Shown: positions 1 to 8,416 of the stretch, one piece after another
Layout: each line of letters opens with the position of its first letter
Numbering within the stretch: position 1 is the first letter of the stretch
Assembly: GCF_014268455.2 (NCBI RefSeq)
Contig: NZ_CP077085.1
Location: forward strand, 5,497,001-5,561,000
DNA from: Pseudomonas shahriarae
GTDB lineage: Bacteria; Pseudomonadota; Gammaproteobacteria; Pseudomonadales; Pseudomonadaceae
Reading direction: 5' to 3'
Length of the DNA stretch: 64,000 nt
Program-made: the position numbers and the translations under genes
Notes under the pieces: model-generated
What the model saw: only the letters and a program-made list of their open reading frames with translations
The model's database searches: none
Told to the model about the DNA's origin: nothing

Positions 1-375
1 GACCTGGACCTGGTGGTGGCGTTCGGCAAGCGCGCCCGGGAGATGGGTGCACGGCATCTGATCGTGATCAGCGCGATAGGCGCCGACCCCAAATCCTCGG
101 TGTTCTATAACCGGGTCAAGGGTGAGATGGAGCAGGCCTTGCAGGCTCAGGGCTGGCCACAACTGACCATCGTGCGGCCCTCGCTGCTACTGGGCGAGCG
201 CCTGGAGACACGCTTGGCGGAGAAACTCGCAGGGCCGTTGTCGCGGCTGATTCCCGGCAAGTATCGTGGCATCGAAGTGTGCGAGCTGGCCCGGGCCATG
301 TGGCGCCTGGCCCTGGAGGAGCAGGACGGGGTGCGGATTGTCGAGTCGGATGAGTTGCGTAAGCTCGGCAAGTGA
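1..375 (+). CDS. NAD(P)-binding oxidoreductase, NmrA/extended-SDR-like (5' truncated by window edge)
   Basis: The reading frame is open from base 1 to a TGA at 373-375, so only the last 124 codons are present and the start lies outside the window. The visible part holds a FYNRVK segment that fits the YxxxK catalytic pair of short-chain dehydrogenases, preceded by a hydrophobic strand ending in SAIGA and followed by [11 protein letters not shown], which matches the VRPxxLxG strand of NmrA/YbjT-type Rossmann proteins. The N-terminal GxxGxxG nucleotide site would be upstream and cannot be seen. The substrate is unknown; such proteins act as oxidoreductases or as redox-sensing dinucleotide binders. 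A GTG at base 13 is not a plausible true start because family similarity continues above it. Confidence 0.75.
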   Translation, partial: DLDLVVAFGKRAREMGARHLIVISAIGADPKSSVFYNRVKGEMEQALQAQGWPQLTIVRPSLLLGERLETRLAEKLAGPLSRLIPGKYRGIEVCELARAMWRLALEEQDGVRIVESDELRKLGK

Positions 376-388
376 ATCTGCGGTGACC

Positions 389-480
389 GGGCGGGCCTCA
401 TCGCGGGCAAGCCCGGCTCCCCCATGAATGCATTCACCGATCAAATGGGGGAGCTGGCTTGCCTGCGATGGGGCCCGCCC
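389..480. repeat. REP-type long inverted repeat (REPIN-like)
   Basis: Arms 389-425 and 445-480 are near-perfect reverse complements around a loop of about 19 bases. The core carries the Pseudomonas REP motif (GGGAGC.GGCTTGCC.GCGA). It lies between the convergent ends of the oxidoreductase gene and the yceK-like gene and could act as a bidirectional terminator or mRNA stabiliser. Confidence 0.8.
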
Positions 481-502
481 AGACCACAACTATCGCTACA
501 GG

Positions 503-787
503 CTACAACCCACCCGTCGCATTAAACCCAACCCCCAATACCGTCAACGCCGACAGCGGCAACAGCAGCGTGTCGAGCAGCGCGCTGGCCGGCAGGTCGA
601 GGCCCGGGTAGCTCGGCGCTTCGGCGCCAAAACGGTCCATGGCACAGCAACCACCCTGCATCGCATACAGATCCAGGCGCGTGCCCGCATACACCACCGG
701 CGCACCGGGTTTCGCCGCATCCAGGGTGCGTACGGTGGCGCAGCCTGCCAGTTGCAGGCCCAGCACGATCAGCAGGACTTTATTCAT
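503..787 (-). CDS. YceK/YidQ family small lipoprotein
   Basis: This 94-residue protein has a hydrophobic N-terminal segment ending in the lipobox LAGC with the lipidated cysteine at residue 16, so it should be an inner- or outer-membrane lipoprotein. The middle has the YAGTRLDL and [15 protein letters not shown] segments typical of the YceK/YidQ (DUF1375) family, whose function is not known. The length fits the family. Its ATG overlaps the end of ubiX by 8 bases, so it is probably the last gene of an mpl-ubiX-yceK unit. Confidence 0.8.
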   Translation of the reverse strand: MNKVLLIVLGLQLAGCATVRTLDAAKPGAPVVYAGTRLDLYAMQGGCCAMDRFGAEAPSYPGLDLPASALLDTLLLPLSALTVLGVGFNATGGL

Positions 788-1409
788 CGCTGCTCAAATG
801 ATGCTCACCCCAGCGCGGCAACATGTCCTGGGGGATGTTCAGCAAGTTGAGAATCCGTGCCACCACGAAATCCACCAGGTCATCAATGGTCTGCGGCTGG
901 TGATAAAAGCCCGGCGACGCCGGCAGGATGGTCACGCCCATATTCGACAGTTTGAGCATGTGCTCCAGGTGAATGCTCGAATACGGCGCCTCGCGCGGCA
1001 CCAGGATCAACTGGCGGCGCTCCTTCAAGGTCACGTCCGCCGCGCGCTCGATCAGATTGTTGCAGGCACCGGTGGCGATCGCCGACAGGGTGCCGGTGGA
1101 ACACGGCACCACCACCATTGCCGCCGGCGCACCGGAGCCGGAGGCCACGGGCGACATCCAGTCTTCCTTGCCATAGACCTTGATCTGCCCCGCCGCCGCA
1201 CCGGTGTATTCGGTCAGGAAGGCCTGCATCATCTGCACCTTGGGCGGCAGCGAGACGTCAGTCTCGGTGGCCATCACCAATTGCGCAGCCTTGGAAATCA
1301 GGAAATGCACCTCGCGGTCTTCGCGCACCAGGCAATCGAGCAAACGCAAGCCATAGGGCGCGCCGGAGGCGCCGGTCATCGCCAGGGTGATGCGCTCCGG
1401 CCCGCTCAT
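780..1409 (-). CDS. ubiX: UbiX flavin prenyltransferase
   Basis: This 209-residue protein fits the UbiX/Pad1 family length. It begins with the [18 protein letters not shown] nucleotide-binding segment, followed by [12 protein letters not shown] in the middle and a [12 protein letters not shown] stretch that forms the phosphate and prenyl site. UbiX joins dimethylallyl phosphate to FMN to make prenylated FMN, the cofactor of UbiD decarboxylases in ubiquinone synthesis. No ubiD is in the window. The ATG at 1409 overlaps the mpl stop as ATGA, which indicates translational coupling, and a longer in-frame upstream extension lies inside mpl and is rejected. Confidence 0.95.
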   Translation of the reverse strand: MSGPERITLAMTGASGAPYGLRLLDCLVREDREVHFLISKAAQLVMATETDVSLPPKVQMMQAFLTEYTGAAAGQIKVYGKEDWMSPVASGSGAPAAMVVVPCSTGTLSAIATGACNNLIERAADVTLKERRQLILVPREAPYSSIHLEHMLKLSNMGVTILPASPGFYHQPQTIDDLVDFVVARILNLLNIPQDMLPRWGEHHLSSDE

Positions 1410-2755
1410 TGCAGCGCCTCGGCGAGTTTGCCGTGCAGGCCGCCAAAGCCGCCATTGCTCATGATCACCACGTGGGTACCGGGCTTGGCCTGGCTTTTGA
1501 CCCGTTCGATGATGCCTTCCAGGGAGTCGCTGACAATCGACGGCACCGTGCAAAGCCTGGCCACGGCTGCCAGGTCCCAACCCAGGTTGGCTGGCGCGTA
1601 CCACACCACCTGGTCGGCATCGTTGACGCTTTCCGGCAGGCCATCACGGTGCGCGCCCAGCTTCATGGAGTTGGACCGCGGCTCGATAATCGCAATCACC
1701 GGCGCATCGCCAACGCGCTTGCGCAGGCCGTCGAGGGTGGTGGCAATCGCCGTGGGGTGGTGGGCGAAGTCGTCGTAGATGGTAATCCCGTTCACTTCGG
1801 CGACCTTTTCCATACGCCGCTTGACGCTCTTGAACGCGCTCAGCGCGGCAATGCCCATGGCCGGTACCACGCCGACATGCCGGGCTGCAGCCAGGGTCAC
1901 CAGGGCGTTGGCGACGTTATGCTGGCCGGTCATGTCCCAATCGACGATGCCTTGGGCCTCGCCCTCAAACAGCACTTCGAATTGGCTACCATCCTCGCTC
2001 AACAACTTGACCTGCCACTGCCCGCCGGCGCCAGTGGTTTGTACCGGCGTCCAGCAGCCCATCTCGATCACGCGCTGCAAAGCCGGCTCGGTGGTGGGGT
2101 GAATCACCAGGCCTTCGCTGGGAATGGTGCGTACCAGATGGTGGAATTGCCGCTCGATGGCCGGCAGATCAGGGAAGATGTCCGCATGATCGAACTCCAG
2201 GTTGTTCAAAATCGCCGTGCGCGGGCGGTAGTGAACGAACTTGGAGCGCTTGTCGAAGAAGGCGCTGTCGTATTCATCGGCCTCGATCACAAAAAACGGT
2301 GTATCGCCCAAACGCGCCGACACCGAGAAATTCTGTGGCACGCCGCCGATCAGGAAGCCGGGGCTCATGCCTGCATGCTCCAACACCCAGGCCAGCATGC
2401 TGCTGGTGGTGGTCTTGCCATGGGTACCGGCTACCGCCAGCACCCAGCGGCCCTGCAGCACGTGATCGGCCAGCCATTGCGGGCCGGACACATAGGGCAG
2501 GCCTTTGTTCAGCACGTACTCCACGGCAGGGTTGCCACGGGACATGGCATTGCCGATCACCACCAGGTCCGGGACCGGATCGAATTGCGCCGGGTCGTAA
2601 CCCTGGGTCAGCTCAATGCCCTGGGCCTGCAACTGCGTGCTCATGGGCGGATAGACATTGGCATCGGAGCCGGTGACATGATGCCCCAGCTCTTTGGCCA
2701 GGACCGCCATTGAGCCCATGAAGGTGCCGCAAATACCGAGAATATGAATGTGCAT
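1406..2755 (-). CDS. mpl: UDP-N-acetylmuramate:L-alanyl-gamma-D-glutamyl-meso-diaminopimelate ligase Mpl
   Basis: The 449-residue protein starts with [17 protein letters not shown], the glycine-rich nucleotide motif of Mur ligases, and has the ATP loop [11 protein letters not shown] near residue 110 and the conserved HNxxNALAA-like segment GQHNVANAL further on. It ends with the RSNSMKLG segment of the C-terminal Mur ligase domain. Mpl recycles peptidoglycan by joining recovered tripeptide to UDP-MurNAc in the cytoplasm. I chose the ATG at 2755, because the upstream extension of the frame encodes no Mur-like sequence. It is first in the mpl-ubiX-yceK unit. Confidence 0.95.
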   Translation of the reverse strand: MHIHILGICGTFMGSMAVLAKELGHHVTGSDANVYPPMSTQLQAQGIELTQGYDPAQFDPVPDLVVIGNAMSRGNPAVEYVLNKGLPYVSGPQWLADHVLQGRWVLAVAGTHGKTTTSSMLAWVLEHAGMSPGFLIGGVPQNFSVSARLGDTPFFVIEADEYDSAFFDKRSKFVHYRPRTAILNNLEFDHADIFPDLPAIERQFHHLVRTIPSEGLVIHPTTEPALQRVIEMGCWTPVQTTGAGGQWQVKLLSEDGSQFEVLFEGEAQGIVDWDMTGQHNVANALVTLAAARHVGVVPAMGIAALSAFKSVKRRMEKVAEVNGITIYDDFAHHPTAIATTLDGLRKRVGDAPVIAIIEPRSNSMKLGAHRDGLPESVNDADQVVWYAPANLGWDLAAVARLCTVPSIVSDSLEGIIERVKSQAKPGTHVVIMSNGGFGGLHGKLAEALQ

Positions 2756-2918
2756 AGTCGACCTCGTAAAACATCGAGGCAGGTTAGCGTAGGGTGGGAA
2801 AATTCGCACTCTTTTAGCGATTAGCGTGCGATCTTTTCCGCCACTGAGCGTGGCGCTCACTGATAAACAGTCGAGGGACTTTTCTACTCTTTTTTGCAAT
2901 TCAGTACACTGGAATCAA

Positions 2919-2953
2919 GCCCGGCATTTAGGAACTCCCGCAAAATACCGGGC
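2919..2953. terminator. Imperfect hairpin in the gene-poor gap before mpl, possible terminator of the orphan gene
   Basis: GCCCGG at 2919-2924 pairs with CCGGGC at 2948-2953, and ATTT at 2926-2929 pairs with AAAT at 2943-2946, with one internal mismatch. There is no clean T-run on either side. The rest of 2756-3023 holds no gene I can support and should contain the mpl promoter. Confidence 0.35.
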
Positions 2954-3023
2954 CTGACAGCTGCTACTTAGTAAAAAATACAACCGAACTCAAACCACCG
3001 AACCAAAAGCAGACAGACCACTA

Positions 3024-4145
3024 TCAAACTATCTCTTTCTTGCCTTTTGTTTCCACTTCCCGAATGGCAACCATCCTTGCAATGAAGTTATTGATTGTTT
3101 CGTTCCTTTTATCAAGTACATCCAGGCGACTGGTAACAGTTTTAGGCTCGACCACTGATTCTTCTTTATACGGCTTGAAAATAAAACCGTTTTCCGCAGC
3201 CGTCAGCTCCATATTTTTCTCTGCTGCGCCGTACAACTCCTCAAGTTTTTTGATACGCGCATTTGTCTCGGTTGGCCAGTTCGGATCTTTCGTAAGAGCC
3301 TCACCATCCCCTCCCTCAGCCAGCAGTTGAATAGTGTTAACCGCGTACAGCAACTTTGTCTCGGCATTATCCAACCGCAACTTAATCATTGTGGCGTCTT
3401 GCTCTCCTGTACCGCCTGCCGCTGGCGTAACGCCATTGGATTGCTGACTCGGAGCCGGCTGGTGGGCCGGGGGCAATAATGGGGTAGTGGCGCTAAAGCT
3501 ACCCTTGATGGTTTCACCGCTCCAAACCGATCCGGCATAAGTACCAATACTCAACGGAGTACTAACCAGGCCATTTACGGACGCATTCACAAAAGCATCG
3601 CGAGCTACAGTTTTCAAAGGTGTATCGGTTTTAAACACACCGGCCTTGACCAGGCGATCAGCCGCAATCAGATTGGTGGCAACATCGCCAAATGTCTTGG
3701 GTTGCGCAACCACGGGCTTGGGCCCAACGGGCAGTGAGGCGCCAGGGTGCTGCGTTTTGAACACAATGTCCCTGAAGTTAGCTATCCCCTTGCTGTTCGA
3801 GGCCCCTGCAGTCGGACGGGGAGCCACATTGGGCTTTACTGACGCTGTCTGTACAAATTTACCGGCGATCCCGTTAGAGGGGACTTTAAGGGTCTTTGAT
3901 CCTGCGCTGGAAAACGGTCGAGGAAGGCGAGGGGATCCAAACCCGCGCCTGACTCGCACGGCGCCTTCACCCGAATTTTCACCCGTACTGTTCGCCTCGC
4001 TGGACGCCTGGGTGTCTGGAGTTTGCGCCGTTTCATCAAAGTAGGACGCACTTTTCGTAACGGCTGATGCCTGGTGCCGGGGCAAGCCATCCACGGGATC
4101 ATTCACGTGCAACGGAACCGAAACAGGAAAACCTGAAATATTCAT
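3024..4145 (-). CDS. Orphan cysteine-free hypothetical protein, secreted-effector-like composition
   Basis: I do not recognise this 373-residue protein. The first 150 residues are rich in Ser, Thr, Pro, Ala and Gly and look disordered, starting MNISGFPVSVPLHV, with no Sec signal peptide. A central stretch around residues 160-210 could form helices, and the last third is charged and helical. There is no cysteine anywhere and only three internal methionines, a composition often seen in type III secreted proteins, but I found no hrp-box-like promoter upstream. It stands alone in DNA that is visibly more AT-rich than its neighbours, on both sides of a conserved chromosomal junction (mpl and eatR), which suggests an acquired gene. 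Start by the ATG at 4145. Confidence 0.65.
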   Translation of the reverse strand: MNISGFPVSVPLHVNDPVDGLPRHQASAVTKSASYFDETAQTPDTQASSEANSTGENSGEGAVRVRRGFGSPRLPRPFSSAGSKTLKVPSNGIAGKFVQTASVKPNVAPRPTAGASNSKGIANFRDIVFKTQHPGASLPVGPKPVVAQPKTFGDVATNLIAADRLVKAGVFKTDTPLKTVARDAFVNASVNGLVSTPLSIGTYAGSVWSGETIKGSFSATTPLLPPAHQPAPSQQSNGVTPAAGGTGEQDATMIKLRLDNAETKLLYAVNTIQLLAEGGDGEALTKDPNWPTETNARIKKLEELYGAAEKNMELTAAENGFIFKPYKEESVVEPKTVTSRLDVLDKRNETINNFIARMVAIREVETKGKKEIV

Positions 4146-4547
4146 ATTGCCACCTATATAGTAAAAAACACGTCAACGACGTGATTACTATCAATTTTAT
4201 TCATCCCTAGTGTCAAAGCATCATAAACGATGAACCATCCTTTCCACTTGAGTATGAGATAGGCAGACTTCAGTTCCACACAACACACAAATTAAATGAA
4301 CCATTACAACCAATAGCGTCACACCTCAACCGCAACACTTTTCACACCGACGAATCATGCAAACACCTAAAAACAATAAATGCATTAAATAATCACCCCG
4401 CCAAGTCGCAACCAGTAAGCTAGCAATCACACACAACTTCACAACAAATATATTAACCCCTATTACACCCATACCCATTGAACAGAGATCATGAGGGCGA
4501 ATTGATCAGCACAGGCGTCAAAGCACAGGAGCGGTCTTTACCCTCGC
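4146..4547. other. AT-rich gene-free stretch between the orphan gene and eatR
   Basis: This stretch of about 400 bases has stop codons in all frames and is much more AT-rich than the flanking genes. I see no convincing open frame, tRNA or repeat in it. It should hold the promoter of the orphan gene and the eatR terminator. Its composition supports a recently inserted segment. Confidence 0.5.
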
Positions 4548-6461
4548 TCAGCCCGCAGAACGCAACGCAATTCCATGCTTGCGCAGCTTGCGGTACAGCG
4601 TATTGCGGCTAATGCCCAACTGCTCTGCAGCAAGGGTCATATGCCAGCGCTGCTGCTCCAGCATGTTCAGCAATGCCAGCCGCTCGGCATCTTCCAACGG
4701 CTGCTTGACGACGGTTCGCGCCTGGACAGGCACCCGGCCAATTATCGCAGGCAGATCGCTCAACCCGACCCGTGCGCCCTCGCAGAGTGCAGCCAACGTA
4801 CGCAACACCGTGCGCATCTGTCGCACGTTACCCGGCCACGAGAAGTCCAACAGTGCCTGACGCGCATCGTCATCAAGTACGATTGTCTGCCCCTGCGCTT
4901 CCTGCGCCAGGAGAAAGTCCAGCAACTGCGACTTGTCAGTGCGCTCGCGCAACGGCGGCAAGGCGATTTCCAGGCCATTGAGCCGGTAATACAAGTCCTC
5001 GCGGAAACTGGCGTCACGCACACGTTCCTGCAAGTTGCGGTGCGTCGCGCTGATCACCCGCACGTCCACCGCTTGCGGCTCACCCCCAATGGGCACCACC
5101 AGCCGGTCTTCCAACACTCTTAGCAACCGGGTCTGCAACGCCAGCGGCATATCGCCGATTTCATCGAGGAACAAGGTACCGCCATCGGCCTGTTGCAGCT
5201 TGCCGCGCATGCCTTCCTTGCGGGAGCCGGTGAAACTGCCACCGCGATAACCGAACAATTCGCTCTCGATCAGGCTCTCAGGGATGGCCGCGCAGTTCAG
5301 GGCGACGAAGGGTTTGTCGGCACGCTGGCTGGCATGGTGCACGGCTTTGGCGAATGCCTCCTTGCCGGAGCCGGTTTCGCCATTGATCAGCAGCGGCACG
5401 TCGCGCTCAAAGACCCGCAGGGCCTTGCGAAAGTCATTCTGCAGCGCCTCATCGCCCAGGCAGATGCCCGGCACGCGCGGCCGCTCGACCTTGGGCGGCG
5501 CCGGAACCCGTGGGCCGGGCGCCCGCCGGGCCTCGCCGCGCAACACCGCGAACAGGCTGCGCCCATCGCGGGTGCGCAGGGGCCAACTGGCGCTGGCGTT
5601 GGCACTGGCGCGGCCGAGCAAGTCATCCAGGCGGCAGTCGAAAAACATCTCCACCGGCAGGCCCAGCAAACGCCCGCGTGGCAGCCCCAGCAGGTTCTGC
5701 GCGCTTTGGTTGAGCGCACAGATCCGCCCTTCACCGTCGAACGCCAGCAGCCCTTCGCTGAACAGGCCCACGGATTCGGCCTGCAGGTGGAAACGCAGCA
5801 ACCAGTGGTTTTCAAAGTGGCGCAGGAAGTAGCAGCTCTCGATCATCTTCGCCGACAGATTGACCAGCGCCATGGTATGGAACTGGCTCTGACGCGATAC
5901 CGCCTCACGGGCCGAGGACACGTCCAACACTGCCAGCAGGTCGCCATGGGGGTCGAATACCGGGCTGGCGGAACAGGTCAGGCCGGTGTGGCGCCCGCGA
6001 AAGTGTTCATCGCGATGAATGGTCAGGGCCTGGCGCTCCACCAGGCAGGTGCCGATGCCGTTGGTGCCTTCACAGGCCTCGCTCCAGTCAGCGCCGAGCC
6101 ATAGGCCGGCATGCTCGAACACCTTACGCTCGCTAGGCGCGGTGACGCAGTTGAGGATCACCCCGCGCGCATCGGTCAACAGCACCGCGTGCCCGGCGCC
6201 GGAAAGCTGTTGATGCAAATTGTTCATTTCGGTGCCGGCGATGTGCAGCACCTGCTGCAGGCGCTCGCGGCTTTCCAGCAGGCGATCGTGCTCCAGCACC
6301 GTGGGGGCAATGGTCAGTGCCGGGTCGAGGTGATAGTCCTCCAGGCAGCGCAGCCAGGAACGGGCAATCGAGGGATCGCTGCCGGGACCGTGCAGCGGGT
6401 CTTGCCCACGGGTGACCGTCAGGACTTGCCGGGCATGGCGGCTGAAATGATCGTTTTGCAT
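4548..6461 (-). CDS. eatR: Sigma54-dependent activator of ethanolamine catabolism, EatR/AcoR type
   Basis: This 637-residue protein has an N-terminal GAF-like sensor (about residues 80-200), a PAS-like segment, an AAA+ domain with Walker A GETGSGKE and Walker B LFLDEIGDM, and a C-terminal Fis-type helix-turn-helix (AAEQLGISRNTLYRKLR). The sigma54 contact loop reads GSFTGS rather than GAFTGA. It is divergent from the aldehyde dehydrogenase-eat-eutBC genes, the same arrangement I recall for PA4021-PA4025, where EatR with RpoN activates ethanolamine use. I chose the ATG at 6461 (MQNDHF) with an upstream AGGAG; the longer frame adds 34 residues unlike the family. A general AcoR-like role is the alternative. 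Confidence 0.88.
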   Translation of the reverse strand: MQNDHFSRHARQVLTVTRGQDPLHGPGSDPSIARSWLRCLEDYHLDPALTIAPTVLEHDRLLESRERLQQVLHIAGTEMNNLHQQLSGAGHAVLLTDARGVILNCVTAPSERKVFEHAGLWLGADWSEACEGTNGIGTCLVERQALTIHRDEHFRGRHTGLTCSASPVFDPHGDLLAVLDVSSAREAVSRQSQFHTMALVNLSAKMIESCYFLRHFENHWLLRFHLQAESVGLFSEGLLAFDGEGRICALNQSAQNLLGLPRGRLLGLPVEMFFDCRLDDLLGRASANASASWPLRTRDGRSLFAVLRGEARRAPGPRVPAPPKVERPRVPGICLGDEALQNDFRKALRVFERDVPLLINGETGSGKEAFAKAVHHASQRADKPFVALNCAAIPESLIESELFGYRGGSFTGSRKEGMRGKLQQADGGTLFLDEIGDMPLALQTRLLRVLEDRLVVPIGGEPQAVDVRVISATHRNLQERVRDASFREDLYYRLNGLEIALPPLRERTDKSQLLDFLLAQEAQGQTIVLDDDARQALLDFSWPGNVRQMRTVLRTLAALCEGARVGLSDLPAIIGRVPVQARTVVKQPLEDAERLALLNMLEQQRWHMTLAAEQLGISRNTLYRKLRKHGIALRSAG

Positions 6462-6566
6462 CTTCTTATTGTTCTCCTGTTGCGTGGGACACACCGCGGA
6501 CCGGGACGCCCAGCATCCTCCACGCCTTGGCGCATTGCAATCCCGGGGCGACCCATGGGTCACAGG

Positions 6567-6586
6567 TTGTATCGCCGGTGGTACAA
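6567..6586. promoter_or_regulatory. eatR: Inverted repeat TTGTA-N10-TACAA, candidate EatR upstream activator site
   Basis: TTGTA at 6567-6571 and TACAA at 6582-6586 form a two-fold symmetric site about 87 bases upstream of the sigma54 -24 element. Three CTGTC.C direct repeats follow (6588-6618). Enhancer-binding proteins usually bind such sites 80-150 bases upstream of the promoter; assignment to EatR is inference. Confidence 0.45.
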
Positions 6587-6670
6587 ACTGTCACCCCGAC
6601 TGTCCCAAAGCTGTCACAGCAACGCCTTGCAACAAACCCTAAAGCCTTGATTTACCTGGCCTGGAGGGCA

Positions 6671-6687
6671 CTGGCCCGACCTTTGCT
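6671..6687 (+). promoter_or_regulatory. Sigma54 (-24/-12) promoter of the ethanolamine operon
   Basis: The sequence CTGGCCCGACCTTTGCT has GG at 6673-6674 and GC at 6685-6686 separated by exactly ten bases, matching the RpoN consensus (TGGCAC-N5-TTGC) closely. It lies about 65 bases upstream of the dehydrogenase start and fits an EatR-RpoN controlled operon. Confidence 0.8.
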
Positions 6688-6752
6688 CTACGCTTTATCA
6701 AGCGCAGCCACGCTGCACTCCAATAAACATAAGAAGTCAGGAGATACCCACC

Positions 6753-8273
6753 ATGCGTTATGCACACCCCGGTACTGAAGGCGCTATCGTTTCGTTCAAG
6801 GCCAAGTACGGCAACTACATCGGTGGCGAATTTGTGGCCCCGATAGATGGCAACTACTTCACCAATACTTCGCCGGTAAACGGCAAGCCCATCGCCGAAT
6901 TCCCACGCTCCACTGCCAAAGATATCGACAAGGCACTGGACGCCGCCCACGCCGCCGCTGATGCCTGGGGCAAGACCTCGGCCCAGGACCGCTCGCTGGT
7001 GCTGCTGAAAATCGCCGACCGCATCGAACAGAACCTCGAACTGCTGGCCATCACCGAAACCTGGGACAACGGCAAGGCCGTACGCGAAACCCTCAACGCC
7101 GATATCCCCCTGGCCGCTGACCACTTCCGCTACTTCGCCGGCTGCATCCGCGCCCAGGAAGGCAGCAGCGCCGAGATCAACGAACACACCGCCGCCTATC
7201 ACTTCCACGAACCCCTGGGCGTGGTCGGGCAGATCATCCCGTGGAACTTCCCGCTGCTGATGGCCGCCTGGAAACTCGCGCCCGCCCTGGCCGCCGGTAA
7301 CTGCGTGGTACTCAAGCCTGCCGAGCAGACCCCGCTGGGCATCAACGTGCTGATGGAAGTGATCGGCGACCTGCTGCCACCGGGCGTGCTGAACGTGGTG
7401 CACGGTTTCGGCAAGGAGGCGGGCGAAGCCCTGGCGACCAGCAAGCGCATCGCCAAGATCGCCTTTACCGGCTCCACGCCGGTGGGTTCGCACATCATGC
7501 ATTGCGCGGCCGAAAACATTATTCCGTCCACCGTTGAGCTGGGCGGCAAGTCGCCGAACATCTTCTTCGCCGACATCATGAAAGCCGAACCGCAATTTAT
7601 CGAAAAGGCCGCCGAAGGCCTGGTGCTGGCGTTCTTCAACCAGGGCGAAGTGTGCACCTGCCCATCCCGCGCGCTGGTGGAAGAGTCGATCTACGACGAC
7701 TTCATGAAGGTGGTGATGAAGAAGGTCGAGTCGATCAAGCGTGGCGACCCGCTGGACACCGACACCATGGTGGGTGCCCAGGCGTCCGAGCAACAGTTCG
7801 ACAAGATCCTGTCGTACCTGGAAATCGCCAAGGGCGAAGGCGCCGAGCTGCTGACGGGCGGCAAAGTGGAGAAACTGACCGGCGACCTGGCAACCGGCTA
7901 TTACATCCAGCCGACCCTGCTCAAGGGCACCAACAAGATGCGCGTGTTCCAGGAAGAAATCTTTGGCCCGGTGGTGAGCATCACCACCTTCAAGGATGAA
8001 GCCGAAGCCCTGGCGATTGCCAACGACACCGAGTTTGGCCTGGGTGCCGGCTTGTGGACCCGCGACATCAACCGCGCCTACCGCATGGGCCGGGCGATCA
8101 AGGCCGGGCGTGTGTGGACCAACTGCTACCACCTGTACCCGGCGCATGCCGCGTTTGGTGGTTACAAGAAGTCCGGTGTGGGCCGTGAGACGCACAAGAT
8201 GATGCTGGATCACTATCAGCAGACCAAGAACCTGCTGGTGAGCTACGACATCAACCCACTGGGTTTCTTCTAA
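6753..8273 (+). CDS. exaC: NAD-dependent aldehyde dehydrogenase, ExaC/AcoD type
   Basis: This 506-residue protein is full length for the family. It shows the NAD-binding FTGSTPVG segment, general base E262 in VELGGKSP, and catalytic cysteine C301 in QGEVCTC, a form shared with ExaC/AcoD acetaldehyde dehydrogenases. In this operon it should oxidise acetaldehyde made by EutBC to acetate in the cytoplasm. The start has a good AGGAG at 6739-6743. It is the first gene after the sigma54 promoter, and its PAO1 counterpart is PA4022 by gene order. Related enzymes have also been described as hydrazone dehydrogenases, so a broader substrate range is possible. Confidence 0.92.
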   Translation: MRYAHPGTEGAIVSFKAKYGNYIGGEFVAPIDGNYFTNTSPVNGKPIAEFPRSTAKDIDKALDAAHAAADAWGKTSAQDRSLVLLKIADRIEQNLELLAITETWDNGKAVRETLNADIPLAADHFRYFAGCIRAQEGSSAEINEHTAAYHFHEPLGVVGQIIPWNFPLLMAAWKLAPALAAGNCVVLKPAEQTPLGINVLMEVIGDLLPPGVLNVVHGFGKEAGEALATSKRIAKIAFTGSTPVGSHIMHCAAENIIPSTVELGGKSPNIFFADIMKAEPQFIEKAAEGLVLAFFNQGEVCTCPSRALVEESIYDDFMKVVMKKVESIKRGDPLDTDTMVGAQASEQQFDKILSYLEIAKGEGAELLTGGKVEKLTGDLATGYYIQPTLLKGTNKMRVFQEEIFGPVVSITTFKDEAEALAIANDTEFGLGAGLWTRDINRAYRMGRAIKAGRVWTNCYHLYPAHAAFGGYKKSGVGRETHKMMLDHYQQTKNLLVSYDINPLGFF

Positions 8274-8280
8274 CCCTCCC

Positions 8281-8336
8281 CCGCTCCCACACTTGAAATG
8301 CAATTAAATGTGGGAGCGGGCTTGCTCGCTCCCACA
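8281..8336. repeat. REP-like hairpins, mutually exclusive pairing
   Basis: TGTGGGAGCGG at 8309-8319 can pair with CCGCTCCCACA at 8281-8291 on its left or with CGCTCCCACA at 8327-8336 on its right, so only one hairpin can form at a time. It sits directly after the dehydrogenase stop, between it and eat, and may reduce or stabilise readthrough. Confidence 0.6.
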
Positions 8337-8416
8337 CTTGGATCTTCATCAATAGTTGCGACGTGCATTCGGCAGACATCCGCCGAGTTAAAACAATAAA
8401 AACAAGGTACTTTCCC

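Noticed and set aside
4146..4400. Possible hrp box upstream of the orphan protein gene
   Set aside because: No GGAACC-N15/16-CCAC pattern was found on the minus strand.
6639..8303. Minus-strand frame of about 550 residues opposite the aldehyde dehydrogenase
   Set aside because: It is the shadow of a well-recognised dehydrogenase and has no family features.
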